A stretch of DNA of 64,000 bases, taken from the NCBI RefSeq assembly GCF_000376785.1, contig NZ_AQXX01000114.1, forward strand, positions 1 through 64,000, in the 5' to 3' direction. Positions 45,926 through 55,681 of this stretch are shown here, piece after piece. A program made the translations under genes and the position numbers. This stretch comes from Hahella ganghwensis DSM 17046. Lineage in GTDB: Bacteria > Pseudomonadota > Gammaproteobacteria > Pseudomonadales > Oleiphilaceae. Position 1 is the stretch's first letter. Every line of letters begins with the position of its first letter. The notes under the pieces are model-generated. The model was not told the origin of the DNA. It saw only the letters and a list, made by a program, of their open reading frames with translations, and searched no databases.

Positions 45926-47494
45926 GTGTTGATTCAATCAACAAGTAGTAATGTGCCCCAGGTGTTATATACCGCAGCACAGGTGCGTCAGCTTGATGCT
46001 CTGACGATCGCCCAGACTGAAGGTGGCGGGTACGCTTTGATGCGTCTTGCGGGCAGGGCCGCCTTTCGCCATTTGCTGCGCCATTTTCCGGAAGCGGCGT
46101 CAATAGCAGTATTTTGTGGTGGTGGAAACAACGGTGGTGATGGGTACGTCATTGCTGAAATGGCAAAGCAGATTGGAAAAGCGGTGCGAGTCATTGCGCT
46201 TTCCAACCCCGAAAAACTGAAAGGTGAAGCTGCAGAAGCCTGGCAAAACGCTTCAGAGTCGGGAATTGTCGCAGAGATGCCCGAACTTTCTCTGATCAAA
46301 GAAATCTTGAATGACTGTGATGTTGTTGTTGATGCGATGCTGGGGACAGGGTTGACCGGGCACGTTCGTGAGGATTATGCCGGGGTCATCGATGTGATCA
46401 ATCTGTCGGGTAAGCCGGTCTTGGCTGTGGATATCCCCTCTGGATTGTCGGCGGACACGGGAATGATGTTGGGTGCAACTGTCAAAGCAGTGATAACTTC
46501 GACATTTATTGGTATCAAGCGTGGACTGCTGACAGGGCAAAGCGCTGATGTCGTGGGAGATCTCTGGTTTGATGATCTTGGGGTATCCGATGACGTCTTT
46601 GGTTGTGTTCTCTCATCTGTAACTCGGTCGAATTTCGCCGAGAGCAGGACGTTACTACCGACCAGAGATCGTACTGCGCATAAAGGTCAGTGTGGTCATG
46701 TGTTGGTGGTAGGCGGAGATTCCGGTTTTGGTGGTGCAGTGTTGATGGCCTCAGAGGCTGCTTGTCGTTCAGGCGCAGGGCTGGTGAGTTGTGCCACGAT
46801 ACCCAGCCATATTGGCCCGGGATTAGCAAGAGTGCCGGAGGTCATGTTCCGTGAGGTAGCTCATCGCCAGACACTGGAAGAAATGTTGACCTCTGCGTCG
46901 GTAGTGGCGTTGGGGCCGGGGCTCGGAAGTGGCCCATGGGGGCAGATGTGCTTCCAGACGGCACTACAGTACTGCCAGCAATACAATATGCCATTGGTAG
47001 TGGATGCCGACGGATTGAACATACTGGCTGCCAATCATCTGCAATTGCCGGAAATGACCGTATTGACACCACACCTGGGAGAGGCTGCGAGGTTGTTGGG
47101 GTGTTCTGTTCAGGACGTTATGGCTGACCGATTTGCATCTGCCGAAACATTGGCGGAGAAATACCAGGCAACCGTTGTACTCAAAGGTGCCGGGACTCTG
47201 GTGGCAGCTTCTGGAAATGGGAACACCCGGATTAATGTTGTGGCTGAGCACGGCAACCCGGGGATGGCAGCTGGGGGCATGGGGGATGTCTTAACAGGCA
47301 TGGTCGCTTCAATGATTGCCCAGGGGATGGATAGTTTCAATGCTGCCTGTCTTGCCGTTTCCTGGCACGCCAGCAGTGCAGATATGGCTGCAGCAAAGAC
47401 TGGAGAGCCGGGGCTGACGGCCACGGATGTTATTGCCGGTTTGGGGGACGCCTGGAAGCAAGCTGTCACACTGCAGGAAGCGGGGCGCGAATGA
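45926..47494 (+). CDS. nnrD: Bifunctional NAD(P)H-hydrate epimerase / ADP-dependent dehydratase
   Basis: Repairs hydrated NAD(P)H. The N-terminal epimerase half (1-215) shows AQVRQLDALTIAQTEGGGYA, VFCGGGNNGGDGYVIAEMAK and LAVDIPSGLSADTGMMLG. The C-terminal dehydratase half (230-510) shows VLVVGGDSGFGGAVLMASEA, VVALGPGLGSGPWGQ, TVLTPHLGEAARLLG, VVLKGAGTLVA and GNPGMAAGGMGDVLTGMVAS. At 522 residues it is the usual fused length. The start is GTG at 45926 or the adjacent TTG. The stop overlaps the tsaE start (ATGA), so the two are translationally coupled. Confidence 0.96.
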   Translation: MLIQSTSSNVPQVLYTAAQVRQLDALTIAQTEGGGYALMRLAGRAAFRHLLRHFPEAASIAVFCGGGNNGGDGYVIAEMAKQIGKAVRVIALSNPEKLKGEAAEAWQNASESGIVAEMPELSLIKEILNDCDVVVDAMLGTGLTGHVREDYAGVIDVINLSGKPVLAVDIPSGLSADTGMMLGATVKAVITSTFIGIKRGLLTGQSADVVGDLWFDDLGVSDDVFGCVLSSVTRSNFAESRTLLPTRDRTAHKGQCGHVLVVGGDSGFGGAVLMASEAACRSGAGLVSCATIPSHIGPGLARVPEVMFREVAHRQTLEEMLTSASVVALGPGLGSGPWGQMCFQTALQYCQQYNMPLVVDADGLNILAANHLQLPEMTVLTPHLGEAARLLGCSVQDVMADRFASAETLAEKYQATVVLKGAGTLVAASGNGNTRINVVAEHGNPGMAAGGMGDVLTGMVASMIAQGMDSFNAACLAVSWHASSADMAAAKTGEPGLTATDVIAGLGDAWKQAVTLQEAGRE

Positions 47495-47970
47495 CGAATA
47501 ACACAAGCTTGGTTTTGCCTGATGAGGACGCGACTTTTCGATTGGGAGCAATACTGGCCCGACATCTGGAGTGGCCCTCAGTCGTGTATCTGGAAGGGCA
47601 ACTGGGGGCGGGTAAGACGACTTTGTCTCGTGCCATTCTCAGAGGCCTGGGACATTCAGGGTCAGTTAAGAGTCCGACATATACGCTGGTAGAGCCATAC
47701 GAGTTGGCACAAGGTGCATTGTACCACTTCGATCTCTATCGTCTGGGAGATCCTGAGGAGTTGGAGTTTTTGGGGATTCGGGACTATTTTCAAGAGACTA
47801 CTCTTTGTCTCATTGAATGGGCGGAAAAAGGCCAGGGGTGGCTACCCCAGGCGGATTTGGAAATCCGGCTGTCAACTGCCGGAGAAGGACGACAGGTGGC
47901 ATTTCATAGTCATGGTGAATCCATGACCGTAATAGTTGCGAAAGTCGTAAAAGATTTTGGGGCTTCTTGA
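47491..47970 (+). CDS. tsaE: tRNA t6A synthesis ATPase TsaE
   Basis: The ATPase partner of TsaB-TsaD in N6-threonylcarbamoyladenosine formation. A 159-residue protein with Walker A in YLEGQLGAGKTTLSRAIL, the switch region GSVKSPTYTLVEPYELAQGA, YHFDLYRLGDPEELEFLGI and LIEWAEKGQGWLP. The first codon overlaps the nnrD stop by four bases. It is followed by the amidase gene, an arrangement shared with E. coli (nnr-tsaE-amiB-mutL-miaA-hfq). Confidence 0.96.
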   Translation: MTNNTSLVLPDEDATFRLGAILARHLEWPSVVYLEGQLGAGKTTLSRAILRGLGHSGSVKSPTYTLVEPYELAQGALYHFDLYRLGDPEELEFLGIRDYFQETTLCLIEWAEKGQGWLPQADLEIRLSTAGEGRQVAFHSHGESMTVIVAKVVKDFGAS

Positions 47971-48057
47971 GACGGAATAAGTCTGGGGGCATATGGAAGG
48001 TATAGATATTATGGCTCTCGGGATCAGGAGTAACAGGGGTTTAGGGGTATTGATCTT

Positions 48058-49386
48058 ATGACCAGATGGTATCGATGGATTCTATTGGCGGTGTGGTTTG
48101 TCGCGGCCCCGGCTCTGGCGGGTTCGGTAAGCAACGTTAGAATTTGGCCGGCACCGGATCATACGCGATTGGTATTTGATCTGAGTTCTCCAGCAGAACA
48201 TAAAGTATTTGCCTTGTCATCGCCAGACCGACTGGTCATTGATTTGAGCGGTGCGGAGCTTAATACGGATATGGGGAATATCAAGCTGGATGACAGTCCT
48301 ATCCGAAGAATTCGTAGTGCAAAACGTAATCAGAACGACTTGCGGGTGGTGCTGGATCTTAAACAGTCCGTCAAACCCAAAAGCTTTGTGTTAAAGCCCA
48401 ATGATCAGTATGGGCATCGTCTGGTGATTGATTTATACGGCGGTACGGTCAGTAAAACAAGCGAAGTCACCAAGAGTGTTGAGGAAAACAGTCAGCGTCG
48501 TGACATTCTGGTCGTGGTTGATCCTGGTCATGGAGGCGATGATCCTGGTGCACTCGGGCCGCGTGGTGTGCGTGAAAAGGACGTAGTCCTTGCCATTTCA
48601 AGGGAACTGCAGGCCATGCTGAACCAGAAGAAAGGTTACAACAGCCGTCTGACACGTAAAGGGGATTATTTTATCCCATTGCGCCAGCGTACCAATCTTG
48701 CGCGCGAGTACAATGCCGACCTGATGGTTTCAGTGCATGCAGATGCTTTCAAAAGTCCGCAAGCGAGTGGGGCGTCGGTTTATGCGCTGTCCAAGCGCGG
48801 CGCCACCAGTGAAACCGCCCGTTGGCTGGCAACCAAAGAGAATATGTCTGATCTGATCGGCGGCGTTGGTTCCGTCAGTCTGGATGATAAAGATGACGTA
48901 TTGGCCGGTGTGTTGCTGGATCTCTCCATGACGGCCAGTCTGAAGTCCAGCCTGAGTGTCGGAGATCATGTTCTCCGGTCAATGGGACGGATTTCCAAGC
49001 TGCATAAAAAGCGGGTTGAGCAAGCTGGCTTTGTGGTTTTGAAATCGCCAGATATTCCGTCAATTCTGGTTGAGACCGGCTTTATATCGAATCCGGTAGA
49101 GTCCGGTCGGCTGAGAACCCAAAAATATCAGCGCAAGATGGCGCAGGCGATTTATAAAGGGCTGCAGGGATACTTTGACGAATCTCCGCCACCCGGCACT
49201 TATGTAGCCTGGAGTAAGCTTCAGAATCGTATGGCTCAGGGAGCGACCTATAAGATTGAGCGTGGAGATACGCTTAGTGAAATCGCCGCCCGTAACCGGG
49301 TTAGCCTGAATGATCTGATGCAGCATAACGGTCTGAAGAATGAACAGTTGAGAATCGGCCAGGTACTGAAAATTCCGGCCAGTTAA
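48058..49386 (+). CDS. amiB: N-acetylmuramoyl-L-alanine amidase with AMIN and LysM domains
   Basis: Periplasmic septal peptidoglycan amidase, 442 residues. The signal peptide ends at APALA. The AMIN domain (25-130) has NVRIWPAPDHTRLVFDLSSP. The Amidase_3 domain has the zinc ligands in VVVDPGHGGDDPGALGPRGV (His), REKDVVLAIS (Glu) and LMVSVHADAFKSP (His), with the catalytic Glu in ILVETGFISNPVE. A C-terminal LysM (YKIERGDTLSEIAARNRVSL) binds glycan; E. coli AmiB also carries LysM at this locus. AmiB versus AmiC naming rests on genome position. It is activated by EnvC/NlpD-type partners not seen here. Confidence 0.95.
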   Translation: MTRWYRWILLAVWFVAAPALAGSVSNVRIWPAPDHTRLVFDLSSPAEHKVFALSSPDRLVIDLSGAELNTDMGNIKLDDSPIRRIRSAKRNQNDLRVVLDLKQSVKPKSFVLKPNDQYGHRLVIDLYGGTVSKTSEVTKSVEENSQRRDILVVVDPGHGGDDPGALGPRGVREKDVVLAISRELQAMLNQKKGYNSRLTRKGDYFIPLRQRTNLAREYNADLMVSVHADAFKSPQASGASVYALSKRGATSETARWLATKENMSDLIGGVGSVSLDDKDDVLAGVLLDLSMTASLKSSLSVGDHVLRSMGRISKLHKKRVEQAGFVVLKSPDIPSILVETGFISNPVESGRLRTQKYQRKMAQAIYKGLQGYFDESPPPGTYVAWSKLQNRMAQGATYKIERGDTLSEIAARNRVSLNDLMQHNGLKNEQLRIGQVLKIPAS

Positions 49387-49576
49387 CAATGAATAAAGCG
49401 TTTTTGGGGCGCTTTACAGGAGGGCTTCCGTTGTTATCTGAAGCCCTTTAATGACCTTTCTTTCTTTTCCTATCGTGGATACTTCCTTTTCCTCGACGCT
49501 GTTCTGTTCCTTTGTCCCATCTGTTACCATCCCGTCACTTTCCCGTGAATGAGCCAAGCAGATAATCCTACCCAAT

Positions 49577-51466
49577 ATGTCAAAGATTCAATTACTTACC
49601 CCTCGACTCGCTAACCAGATTGCTGCAGGTGAGGTTGTCGAACGACCAGCCTCTGTTGTAAAGGAGTTGGTGGAAAACGCCTTGGATGCCGGAGCAACGC
49701 GCGTTGATGTGGAAGTGGAAGACGGCGGGGTCAAGCTGATAAAAATTCGTGATAATGGCGGCGGAATTCCCAAGGATGAGTTGGCTCTGGCATTGTCACG
49801 TCATGCGACGAGTAAAATCACGACTTTGGATGATCTCGAGGCTGTTGCCACCCTGGGTTTCCGTGGCGAGGCTTTGGCCAGTGTGAGCTCTGTCTCCAGG
49901 TTGACGCTATCTTCGAGACCGGCAGACCAGAGCGAGGCATGGAAGGTCGAGGTGGAAGGGCGTGATATGACGCCCAGACTTTCTCCTACGGCCCATACAC
50001 CGGGCACTACTGTCGAAGTGAGGGACCTCTTCTACAACACGCCGGCCAGAAGAAAGTTCCTACGCACAGAAAAGACAGAATTCAATCACCTGGAAGAAAT
50101 TATCAAGCGGCAAGCGCTGGCCCGTCTGAATGTATCATTCAGTCTGACCCATAACCAGAGAGTGATTCACCAGTTACGGCCTGCAAACGACCATGAATCT
50201 CATCTGAGGCGGGTTGCACAGCTTTGCGGCAAACCCTTTGTGGAGAGTGTTGTGGAAATCAACACCAGTGGTTCCGGGCTGCAGTTGCATGGCTGGGTGG
50301 CTAAACCCACTTTCTCCAGAAGTCAGGCCGATCTCCAGTACTTTTTTGTCAATGGCCGGGTTATCAGGGACAAACTGGTGGCCCACGCTATTCGGCAGGC
50401 CTATCAGGATGTTCTCTATCACGGCCGTCACCCTGCATTTGTTCTATATCTGGAGCTTGATCCTGCAACAGTTGATGTTAACGTTCATCCGACCAAGCAT
50501 GAGGTGCGCTTTCGGGAAGGCCGGATGGTGCATGATTTTCTGTTTCGTAGCCTTCACAGGGCTTTAGGGGAAATCAGGCCTGTCGTGGAAGTGGAATCAG
50601 AGTCGGAAAGCGCAGCTCCGGTGTTGGCTGCTCAAAGCTGGCCTTCGCAGAATTCACTCCCGTTATCAGAGAGGCCAGCGCAAAGCGCCATCAGAGAGCA
50701 GCTTGTTGGTTATGAAGCCCTTTATTCCGGTGCCGCTCAATCTCAGCCTGAGATCGCGACTGCTGCTCAGTCGGGAGTATCTGGTCAAGGAGAATACACC
50801 GCCAGTCCATTGGCTGTGGGGGGCGCTGTGTCCTCACTTATGGGGAGTGGGGTGACCAACTCTGAAGAATCAGAAGCCGGGGGGGCGCCACTGGGTTATG
50901 CCATCGCCCAGCTTCACGGTATTTATATCCTGTCTCAGAACAGGGCGGGAATGATCCTGGTTGACATGCATGCTGCCCATGAGCGTATTGTTTACGAGCG
51001 CATGAAAAAGTCCATGGAGGAAGGTGGTGTCACTCAGCAGCCGCTGCTGGTTCCTCTAAGTCTGGCGATGAGCCGTAAAGAGACCGGGGCTGTTGAAGAG
51101 CACGGAGGAACCCTCCAGAGTCTCGGGCTGGAGCTATCTGTCGCTGGGGCGGAGTCGATTATTGTAAGGCAGGTACCTGCTATTCTGAAAAGTGCCAATA
51201 TTGAGAATCTGGTGCGTGATGTGGTGACCGATATTCTGGAGCATGGGACTACCCGTAAGGTAGAAGAAACGATTAATACTTTGCTCGGAACCATGGCCTG
51301 TCACGGGTCTGTCAGAGCTAATCGTCAGCTGTCAATCGCGGAAATGAATGCGTTGCTCAGAGATATGGAGGCTACCGAGCGCAGTGGTCAGTGTAATCAC
51401 GGGCGTCCGACCTGGGTGCAGTTGACCATGAGTGAGTTGGATAAACTATTCCTGCGAGGGCGCTAG
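49577..51466 (+). CDS. mutL: DNA mismatch repair protein MutL (endonuclease-motif type)
   Basis: A 629-residue GHKL ATPase. N-terminal motifs: [60 protein letters not shown] and [21 protein letters not shown] variable linker about 340-430 is Ser/Ala/Gln-rich. The C-terminal dimerisation domain contains [14 protein letters not shown], close to the DQHA(x)2E(x)4E metal-binding motif of MutL endonucleases, plus ACHGSVRAN and QCNHGRPTW. This suggests a MutH-independent system as in Pseudomonas. The Met replacing Gln is tolerated in some homologues. It is followed at once by miaA. Confidence 0.97.
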   Translation: MSKIQLLTPRLANQIAAGEVVERPASVVKELVENALDAGATRVDVEVEDGGVKLIKIRDNGGGIPKDELALALSRHATSKITTLDDLEAVATLGFRGEALASVSSVSRLTLSSRPADQSEAWKVEVEGRDMTPRLSPTAHTPGTTVEVRDLFYNTPARRKFLRTEKTEFNHLEEIIKRQALARLNVSFSLTHNQRVIHQLRPANDHESHLRRVAQLCGKPFVESVVEINTSGSGLQLHGWVAKPTFSRSQADLQYFFVNGRVIRDKLVAHAIRQAYQDVLYHGRHPAFVLYLELDPATVDVNVHPTKHEVRFREGRMVHDFLFRSLHRALGEIRPVVEVESESESAAPVLAAQSWPSQNSLPLSERPAQSAIREQLVGYEALYSGAAQSQPEIATAAQSGVSGQGEYTASPLAVGGAVSSLMGSGVTNSEESEAGGAPLGYAIAQLHGIYILSQNRAGMILVDMHAAHERIVYERMKKSMEEGGVTQQPLLVPLSLAMSRKETGAVEEHGGTLQSLGLELSVAGAESIIVRQVPAILKSANIENLVRDVVTDILEHGTTRKVEETINTLLGTMACHGSVRANRQLSIAEMNALLRDMEATERSGQCNHGRPTWVQLTMSELDKLFLRGR

Positions 51467-51467
51467 A

Positions 51468-52460
51468 GTGAGTGGTGAGATAAGCAGGGCAAGTGAGAAG
51501 AAGCCGCCTGCCATTTTTCTGATGGGACCTACCGCTTCGGGTAAGACTGATCTTGCGATGGCGCTGACTGATTTATTCCCTTGTGAGTTGATTAGTGTCG
51601 ACTCTGTGATGGTGTATCGGGGGATGGATATTGGTTCGGCTAAGCCTGATCGGGAGACGCTTGAGCGCTACCCCCATCGTCTGGTTGATGTCAAAGACCC
51701 GTCAGAACCATATTCAGCAGCAGAGTTTCGTGATGATGCGCTGGATGCCATGTCTGAAATCTCCGGGGCAGGTCGCATTCCATTGCTGGTAGGCGGCACC
51801 ATGATGTATTACAAGGCGTTATGGCAGGGAATTGGTGATATGCCGAGTGCTGACCCGGCAACACGTCAGGCGTTGATTGATGAAGCGTCTCAAATTGGGT
51901 GGCCTGCGATGCATGCAAAGCTGCAGGGGCTTGATCCGGCAGCTGCGAGTAAGATTCATCCCAATAACCGACAGCGGATTCAGCGTGCTCTTGAGGTTTG
52001 CCTGCTCACAGGCAAGCCGTTTTCAAGCTTCTGGGGAGCGGAAGGAGCGGCGGTTGAGACTGACTGGAACCGCTCGGAGGAGACCAGTCTGCCTTATTCT
52101 GTGCTGTCGCTGGCTTTGGCTCCTGCCGAACGGCCTGTTCTGCACGAACGTATCGCTCGCAGGTTTGACAACATGCTCGAATCCGGGCTGGTTGAAGAGG
52201 TTCGCGGTCTCTACGGCCGCGGAGATCTGTCGGCAGAGTTGCCTTCAATAAGAGCTGTGGGCTACCGGCAGGTCTGGGAATTTCTTGATGGTGTGTATGG
52301 TTACGAAACTATGCGGGAAAAAGGGATTATTGCCACCCGCCAACTCGCTAAACGTCAAATGACCTGGTTACGTAACTGGCCAACTGCCCGATGGTTAAAC
52401 TCGACTGATAGTCAATTAGTCGAAAGTACGGCAGATTTGATAAATCATTGGTTACAATAA
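51468..52460 (+). CDS. miaA: tRNA dimethylallyltransferase
   Basis: Adds the isopentenyl group to A37 of tRNAs reading UNN codons. Length 330 residues. Walker [72 protein letters not shown]-type strand [20 protein letters not shown] and the C-terminal [14 protein letters not shown] are all typical. I chose the GTG at 51468, one base after the mutL stop, with GAGGG upstream; an ATG at 51432 lies inside mutL and adds 12 atypical residues. Confidence 0.95.
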   Translation: MSGEISRASEKKPPAIFLMGPTASGKTDLAMALTDLFPCELISVDSVMVYRGMDIGSAKPDRETLERYPHRLVDVKDPSEPYSAAEFRDDALDAMSEISGAGRIPLLVGGTMMYYKALWQGIGDMPSADPATRQALIDEASQIGWPAMHAKLQGLDPAAASKIHPNNRQRIQRALEVCLLTGKPFSSFWGAEGAAVETDWNRSEETSLPYSVLSLALAPAERPVLHERIARRFDNMLESGLVEEVRGLYGRGDLSAELPSIRAVGYRQVWEFLDGVYGYETMREKGIIATRQLAKRQMTWLRNWPTARWLNSTDSQLVESTADLINHWLQ

Positions 52461-52846
52461 GGTAATCCCCTATGGCTCTGGCCATTTGAGACGAGTATAC
52501 TCGCATTGGCGATGAGATTGAGTCTCATTGGAAAGCGAGCATTTACATCCTTCCCCGGAGTAGTAAAAAAACTCCTTATTGCATATATAGTCGGCTATAC
52601 TTCGACTAGGTACTTGTCTGCGGTAGAGTGGTCTGCTCAGATAAGGACCTGATTGAGTCTGGATTGAGCCCGTATCAAGGCTGTTTACAGATTTGTTTGA
52701 TCGCCGCTATTTAAAACGCAGTAAACCGGACCTATATTGAGCTTATGCGGAACTTTCTGCGTTGGAGTCAATGTGGAAATGAAATATCCGGCCCCATATT
52801 GGGGTGTGGAATGGATAATTAGAATCAAAAAAACAGGAGAAAAAGA
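52461..52846. other. Promoter region upstream of hfq
   Basis: About 390 bp between miaA and hfq with no gene supported. It includes short dyads (TGAGA/TCTCA near 52512-52526; CCCC/GGGG around ATATT near 52791) and several TATACT- or TTGA-like hexamers, but no single promoter stands out. Multiple hfq promoters are known in other gammaproteobacteria. Confidence 0.45.
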
Positions 52847-53098
52847 ATGTCAAAAGGGCAATCTTTACAAGACCCTTATTTGAATGCTCTACGGAAGGAG
52901 CGTATACCGGTATCCATCTTTTTGGTGAATGGAATAAAGCTGCAAGGGCAAATCGAATCCTTTGATCAATTCGTTATATTGCTGAAAAACACTGTAAGTC
53001 AGATGGTGTACAAACACGCTATCTCAACTGTAGTGCCGGCCCGCAATGTGCGTATTGCTCCTCCAGGTGAAGGCGAAGGTGAAGCAGGTAATGCCTAA
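52847..53098 (+). CDS. hfq: RNA chaperone Hfq
   Basis: Hexameric Sm-like protein for small-RNA regulation. The 83 residues contain the Sm1 motif [20 protein letters not shown] and Sm2 [14 protein letters not shown], with the proximal-face residues ([18 protein letters not shown]) conserved. The C-terminus is short, acidic and Gly-rich ([12 protein letters not shown]), as in Pseudomonas rather than E. coli (102 residues). ACAGGAGAAAAAGA precedes the ATG. Confidence 0.98.
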   Translation: MSKGQSLQDPYLNALRKERIPVSIFLVNGIKLQGQIESFDQFVILLKNTVSQMVYKHAISTVVPARNVRIAPPGEGEGEAGNA

Positions 53099-53114
53099 CG
53101 TCAGGTGCGCTTAA

Positions 53115-54410
53115 TTGTTTGAGCGACCAAAATCGGGTGAACGTGCTGTTCTAGTTCACCTGGATATGCTGGAAGAGAAAGATCGGGAGGACCCCCGGGA
53201 ATTTACCGAGTTGGCTCTGTCTGCCGGGGCTGACCCGGTTGCGCTCGTCTCGGGTTCAAGAAATCATCCGAGTCCAAGGTATTTTGTCGGTAGTGGCAAG
53301 CTTGAAGAAATCAAGCTTTCTGTTACTGAGACATCTGCCGATGTTGTTCTCTTTAATCATGCGCTCAGTCCAAGTCAGGAACGTAATCTCGAGCGAGACC
53401 TGGGAGTCAGGGTGCTCGATCGAATTGGTCTGATCCTGGATATTTTCGCCCAGAGAGCACGCACCCACGAAGGAAAGCTGCAGGTTGAGCTCGCTCAACT
53501 TGAGCATCTGTCTACCCGGCTGGTCAGAGGATGGACTCACCTTGAGCGTCAGAAAGGCGGTATAGGTTTACGTGGACCGGGTGAAACTCAGCTGGAAACA
53601 GACCGTCGTCTTATTCGTGGGCGAATCAAGTCTATTATGAAAAGACTTGAGAAAGTGCGAAAGCAGAGGGAGCAAGGGCGTAGAGCGCGGAAGCGTGCTG
53701 ATGTGCCTTCTTTATCTCTGGTTGGATATACCAATGCCGGTAAGTCGACTCTCTTTAATACACTGACCTCGGCGGAAGTTTACGCCGCAGACCAGCTGTT
53801 TGCCACACTGGATCCCACCCTAAGGCGTATCAATTTTTCATCTCTCGGACCGGTAGTTCTGGCGGACACGGTTGGTTTTATTCGTCATCTTCCGCATAAG
53901 CTGGTTAATGCCTTTCATGCTACTCTTGAAGAAACCCTGAATGCGACGCTGTTGCTGCACGTTGTTGATGCCAGTGATCCTGACAGAAGAGAAAATATCG
54001 AACAGGTTGATGCGGTTCTCGAGGAAATCGGGGCAGACCAGGTATCCTGTTTGTTCGTATTCAACAAAATTGACTGCCTTGATGGCGTAGAACCCAGGAT
54101 TGATCGAGATGAAGAGGGGCGGCCTACAAGAATCTGGGTGTCGGCGAAGACCGGTGCAGGCCTGGATCTGATAGAAGAAGCGGTCGCCGAACTTCTGGGC
54201 AATGATATGCTTGATCAGACGTTGCATATTCCCCCGTCTCTGGCCCGCATACGGGCTCAACTCTACGAGAGGGAGGCGGTAATGTCTGAGAGTATTGATG
54301 CAGATGGTTCATTTGCCATTCATGTCAGAATGCCGAAAAGTGACTGGAATCAGTTGGAGCGGAAGGCAAATGTTCGATTGGAGGAGCTACTGGAACGCGG
54401 CATGTCTTGA
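53115..54410 (+). CDS. hflX: Ribosome-splitting GTPase HflX
   Basis: Binds 50S/70S ribosomes and splits stalled ones. The 431-residue protein has the N-domain (RAVLVHLDMLEEKDREDPRE; RYFVGSGKLEEIKLSVTETS), the linker helices with GGIGLRGPGETQLETDRRLI, and the G-domain: G1 LVGYTNAGKSTLFN, G3 LADTVGFIRHLPHKLVNAFH, G4 FNKIDCL and G5 VSAKTGAGL. The start is TTG at 53115 with AGGTG upstream; the family begins at MFERP-like residues, so this fits. It sits 16 bp after hfq, as in the conserved hfq-hflX-hflKC order. Confidence 0.96.
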   Translation: MFERPKSGERAVLVHLDMLEEKDREDPREFTELALSAGADPVALVSGSRNHPSPRYFVGSGKLEEIKLSVTETSADVVLFNHALSPSQERNLERDLGVRVLDRIGLILDIFAQRARTHEGKLQVELAQLEHLSTRLVRGWTHLERQKGGIGLRGPGETQLETDRRLIRGRIKSIMKRLEKVRKQREQGRRARKRADVPSLSLVGYTNAGKSTLFNTLTSAEVYAADQLFATLDPTLRRINFSSLGPVVLADTVGFIRHLPHKLVNAFHATLEETLNATLLLHVVDASDPDRRENIEQVDAVLEEIGADQVSCLFVFNKIDCLDGVEPRIDRDEEGRPTRIWVSAKTGAGLDLIEEAVAELLGNDMLDQTLHIPPSLARIRAQLYEREAVMSESIDADGSFAIHVRMPKSDWNQLERKANVRLEELLERGMS

Positions 54411-54518
54411 AAATTCAGGCTGTCGACCTGACATAGATACAGCTTAACTTGCTGAATGGAATTAAGATCCATAGTATTACCCGCAATATTTATCCGTCAT
54501 CAGAGTAAGGGGTTGAAA

Positions 54519-55679
54519 ATGGCTTGGAATGAACCAGGCGGAAACAAAGATCAGGATCCATGGGGATCTGGGGGGCGCCGTAATAATGATGGTCCACCGG
54601 ATCTTGATGAGGTGATTCGTAAAGGAATGGAGAAACTTAACGGAATATTTGGTGGAAAACCGTCCCGCGGTAGTAGCGGACGTTCCGGTGGGTCAGCCGG
54701 AGGTATCATCGCCATTATTATTGTGGTGCTGGCTGGGTTTACCATCTGGGATTCCATGTACAGAATCGATGAAAAGGAACGAGCCGTTGTGCTTCGTTTC
54801 GGTAAATATCTGGATACTAAAGGTCCAGGTCTGCAGTTTAAAATCCCCTATATCGATCAGATCTTCATAGAAGATGTTACCTCTGTCAGGAACCGGCCCA
54901 AAAAAGGGCATATGCTGACTGAGGACGAGAATATCGTGGACATCGATTTGACTGTTCAGTTTGTGATCAAGAATCTGCAGGATTACATGCTCAATATGCG
55001 TGATCCCATCACAACAGTTGATTATGCCATTGATAGTGCTTTACGCCACGAGGTGGGTAGCGCTCAGATGGATCAGGTTCTGACCGAAGGTCGTGCTATT
55101 TTAGCAATTAACGTTCAAAACCGGTTGCAGCGGTATCTGGACTTCTACGGTGCCGGCATTGAATTGCGGAAAGTGAACATAAATGCGGCCCAGCCTCCTC
55201 AGGCGGTAAAATCTGCATTTGAAGAAGTGCAGCGTGCCAAAGAAGATGAGCAGAAGCTGGTGAACAGGGCCGAGGCCTATCGTAACCAGATCGTACCGGA
55301 ATCCCGCGGTCGTGCTCAGCGTATTATCGAAGAAGCCAATGCATACAAGTCTGAAGTTATCGCCCGGGCGGAAGGTGAAACAGACCGCTTCCTACAAGTA
55401 TTGAAGATTTATGAATTGGCTCCGGAAGTTACCCGCGAGCGGATGTACATCGATACCATGGAGCGTGTGTTGTCGAGCAGTAGCAAGGTCTTGGTGGATC
55501 AGGCTCAGGGCAACAATATTATGTACCTGCCACTTGATCGCCTGATGAATCGTTCTCAGGTATCAGACAGTTCCAGTCAATCCAGTCGTGCTACTGCGGC
55601 CTCGCAGGCGGACTCATCTTTTTCACGTAATGATGATTTCCGTACCCGTAACGAAGCATTAACCAGGAGCAGGAGATAG
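54519..55679 (+). CDS. hflK: Membrane protease-modulator subunit HflK
   Basis: SPFH-family inner-membrane protein that with HflC encloses FtsH. Length 386 residues from the ATG at 54519, preceded by AAGGGG; an upstream ATG at 54456 adds 21 atypical residues. The N-terminus is Gly-rich (MAWNEPGGNKDQDPWGSGGR), then a membrane helix (GIIAIIIVVLAGFTIWDSMY), the SPFH domain (EKERAVVLRFGKYLDTKGPG) and a long coiled coil (AKEDEQKLVNRAEAYRNQIV). The Ser/Arg-rich tail is cytoplasm-distal. hflC follows 2 bp later. Confidence 0.96.
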   Translation: MAWNEPGGNKDQDPWGSGGRRNNDGPPDLDEVIRKGMEKLNGIFGGKPSRGSSGRSGGSAGGIIAIIIVVLAGFTIWDSMYRIDEKERAVVLRFGKYLDTKGPGLQFKIPYIDQIFIEDVTSVRNRPKKGHMLTEDENIVDIDLTVQFVIKNLQDYMLNMRDPITTVDYAIDSALRHEVGSAQMDQVLTEGRAILAINVQNRLQRYLDFYGAGIELRKVNINAAQPPQAVKSAFEEVQRAKEDEQKLVNRAEAYRNQIVPESRGRAQRIIEEANAYKSEVIARAEGETDRFLQVLKIYELAPEVTRERMYIDTMERVLSSSSKVLVDQAQGNNIMYLPLDRLMNRSQVSDSSSQSSRATAASQADSSFSRNDDFRTRNEALTRSRR

Positions 55680-55681
55680 TC

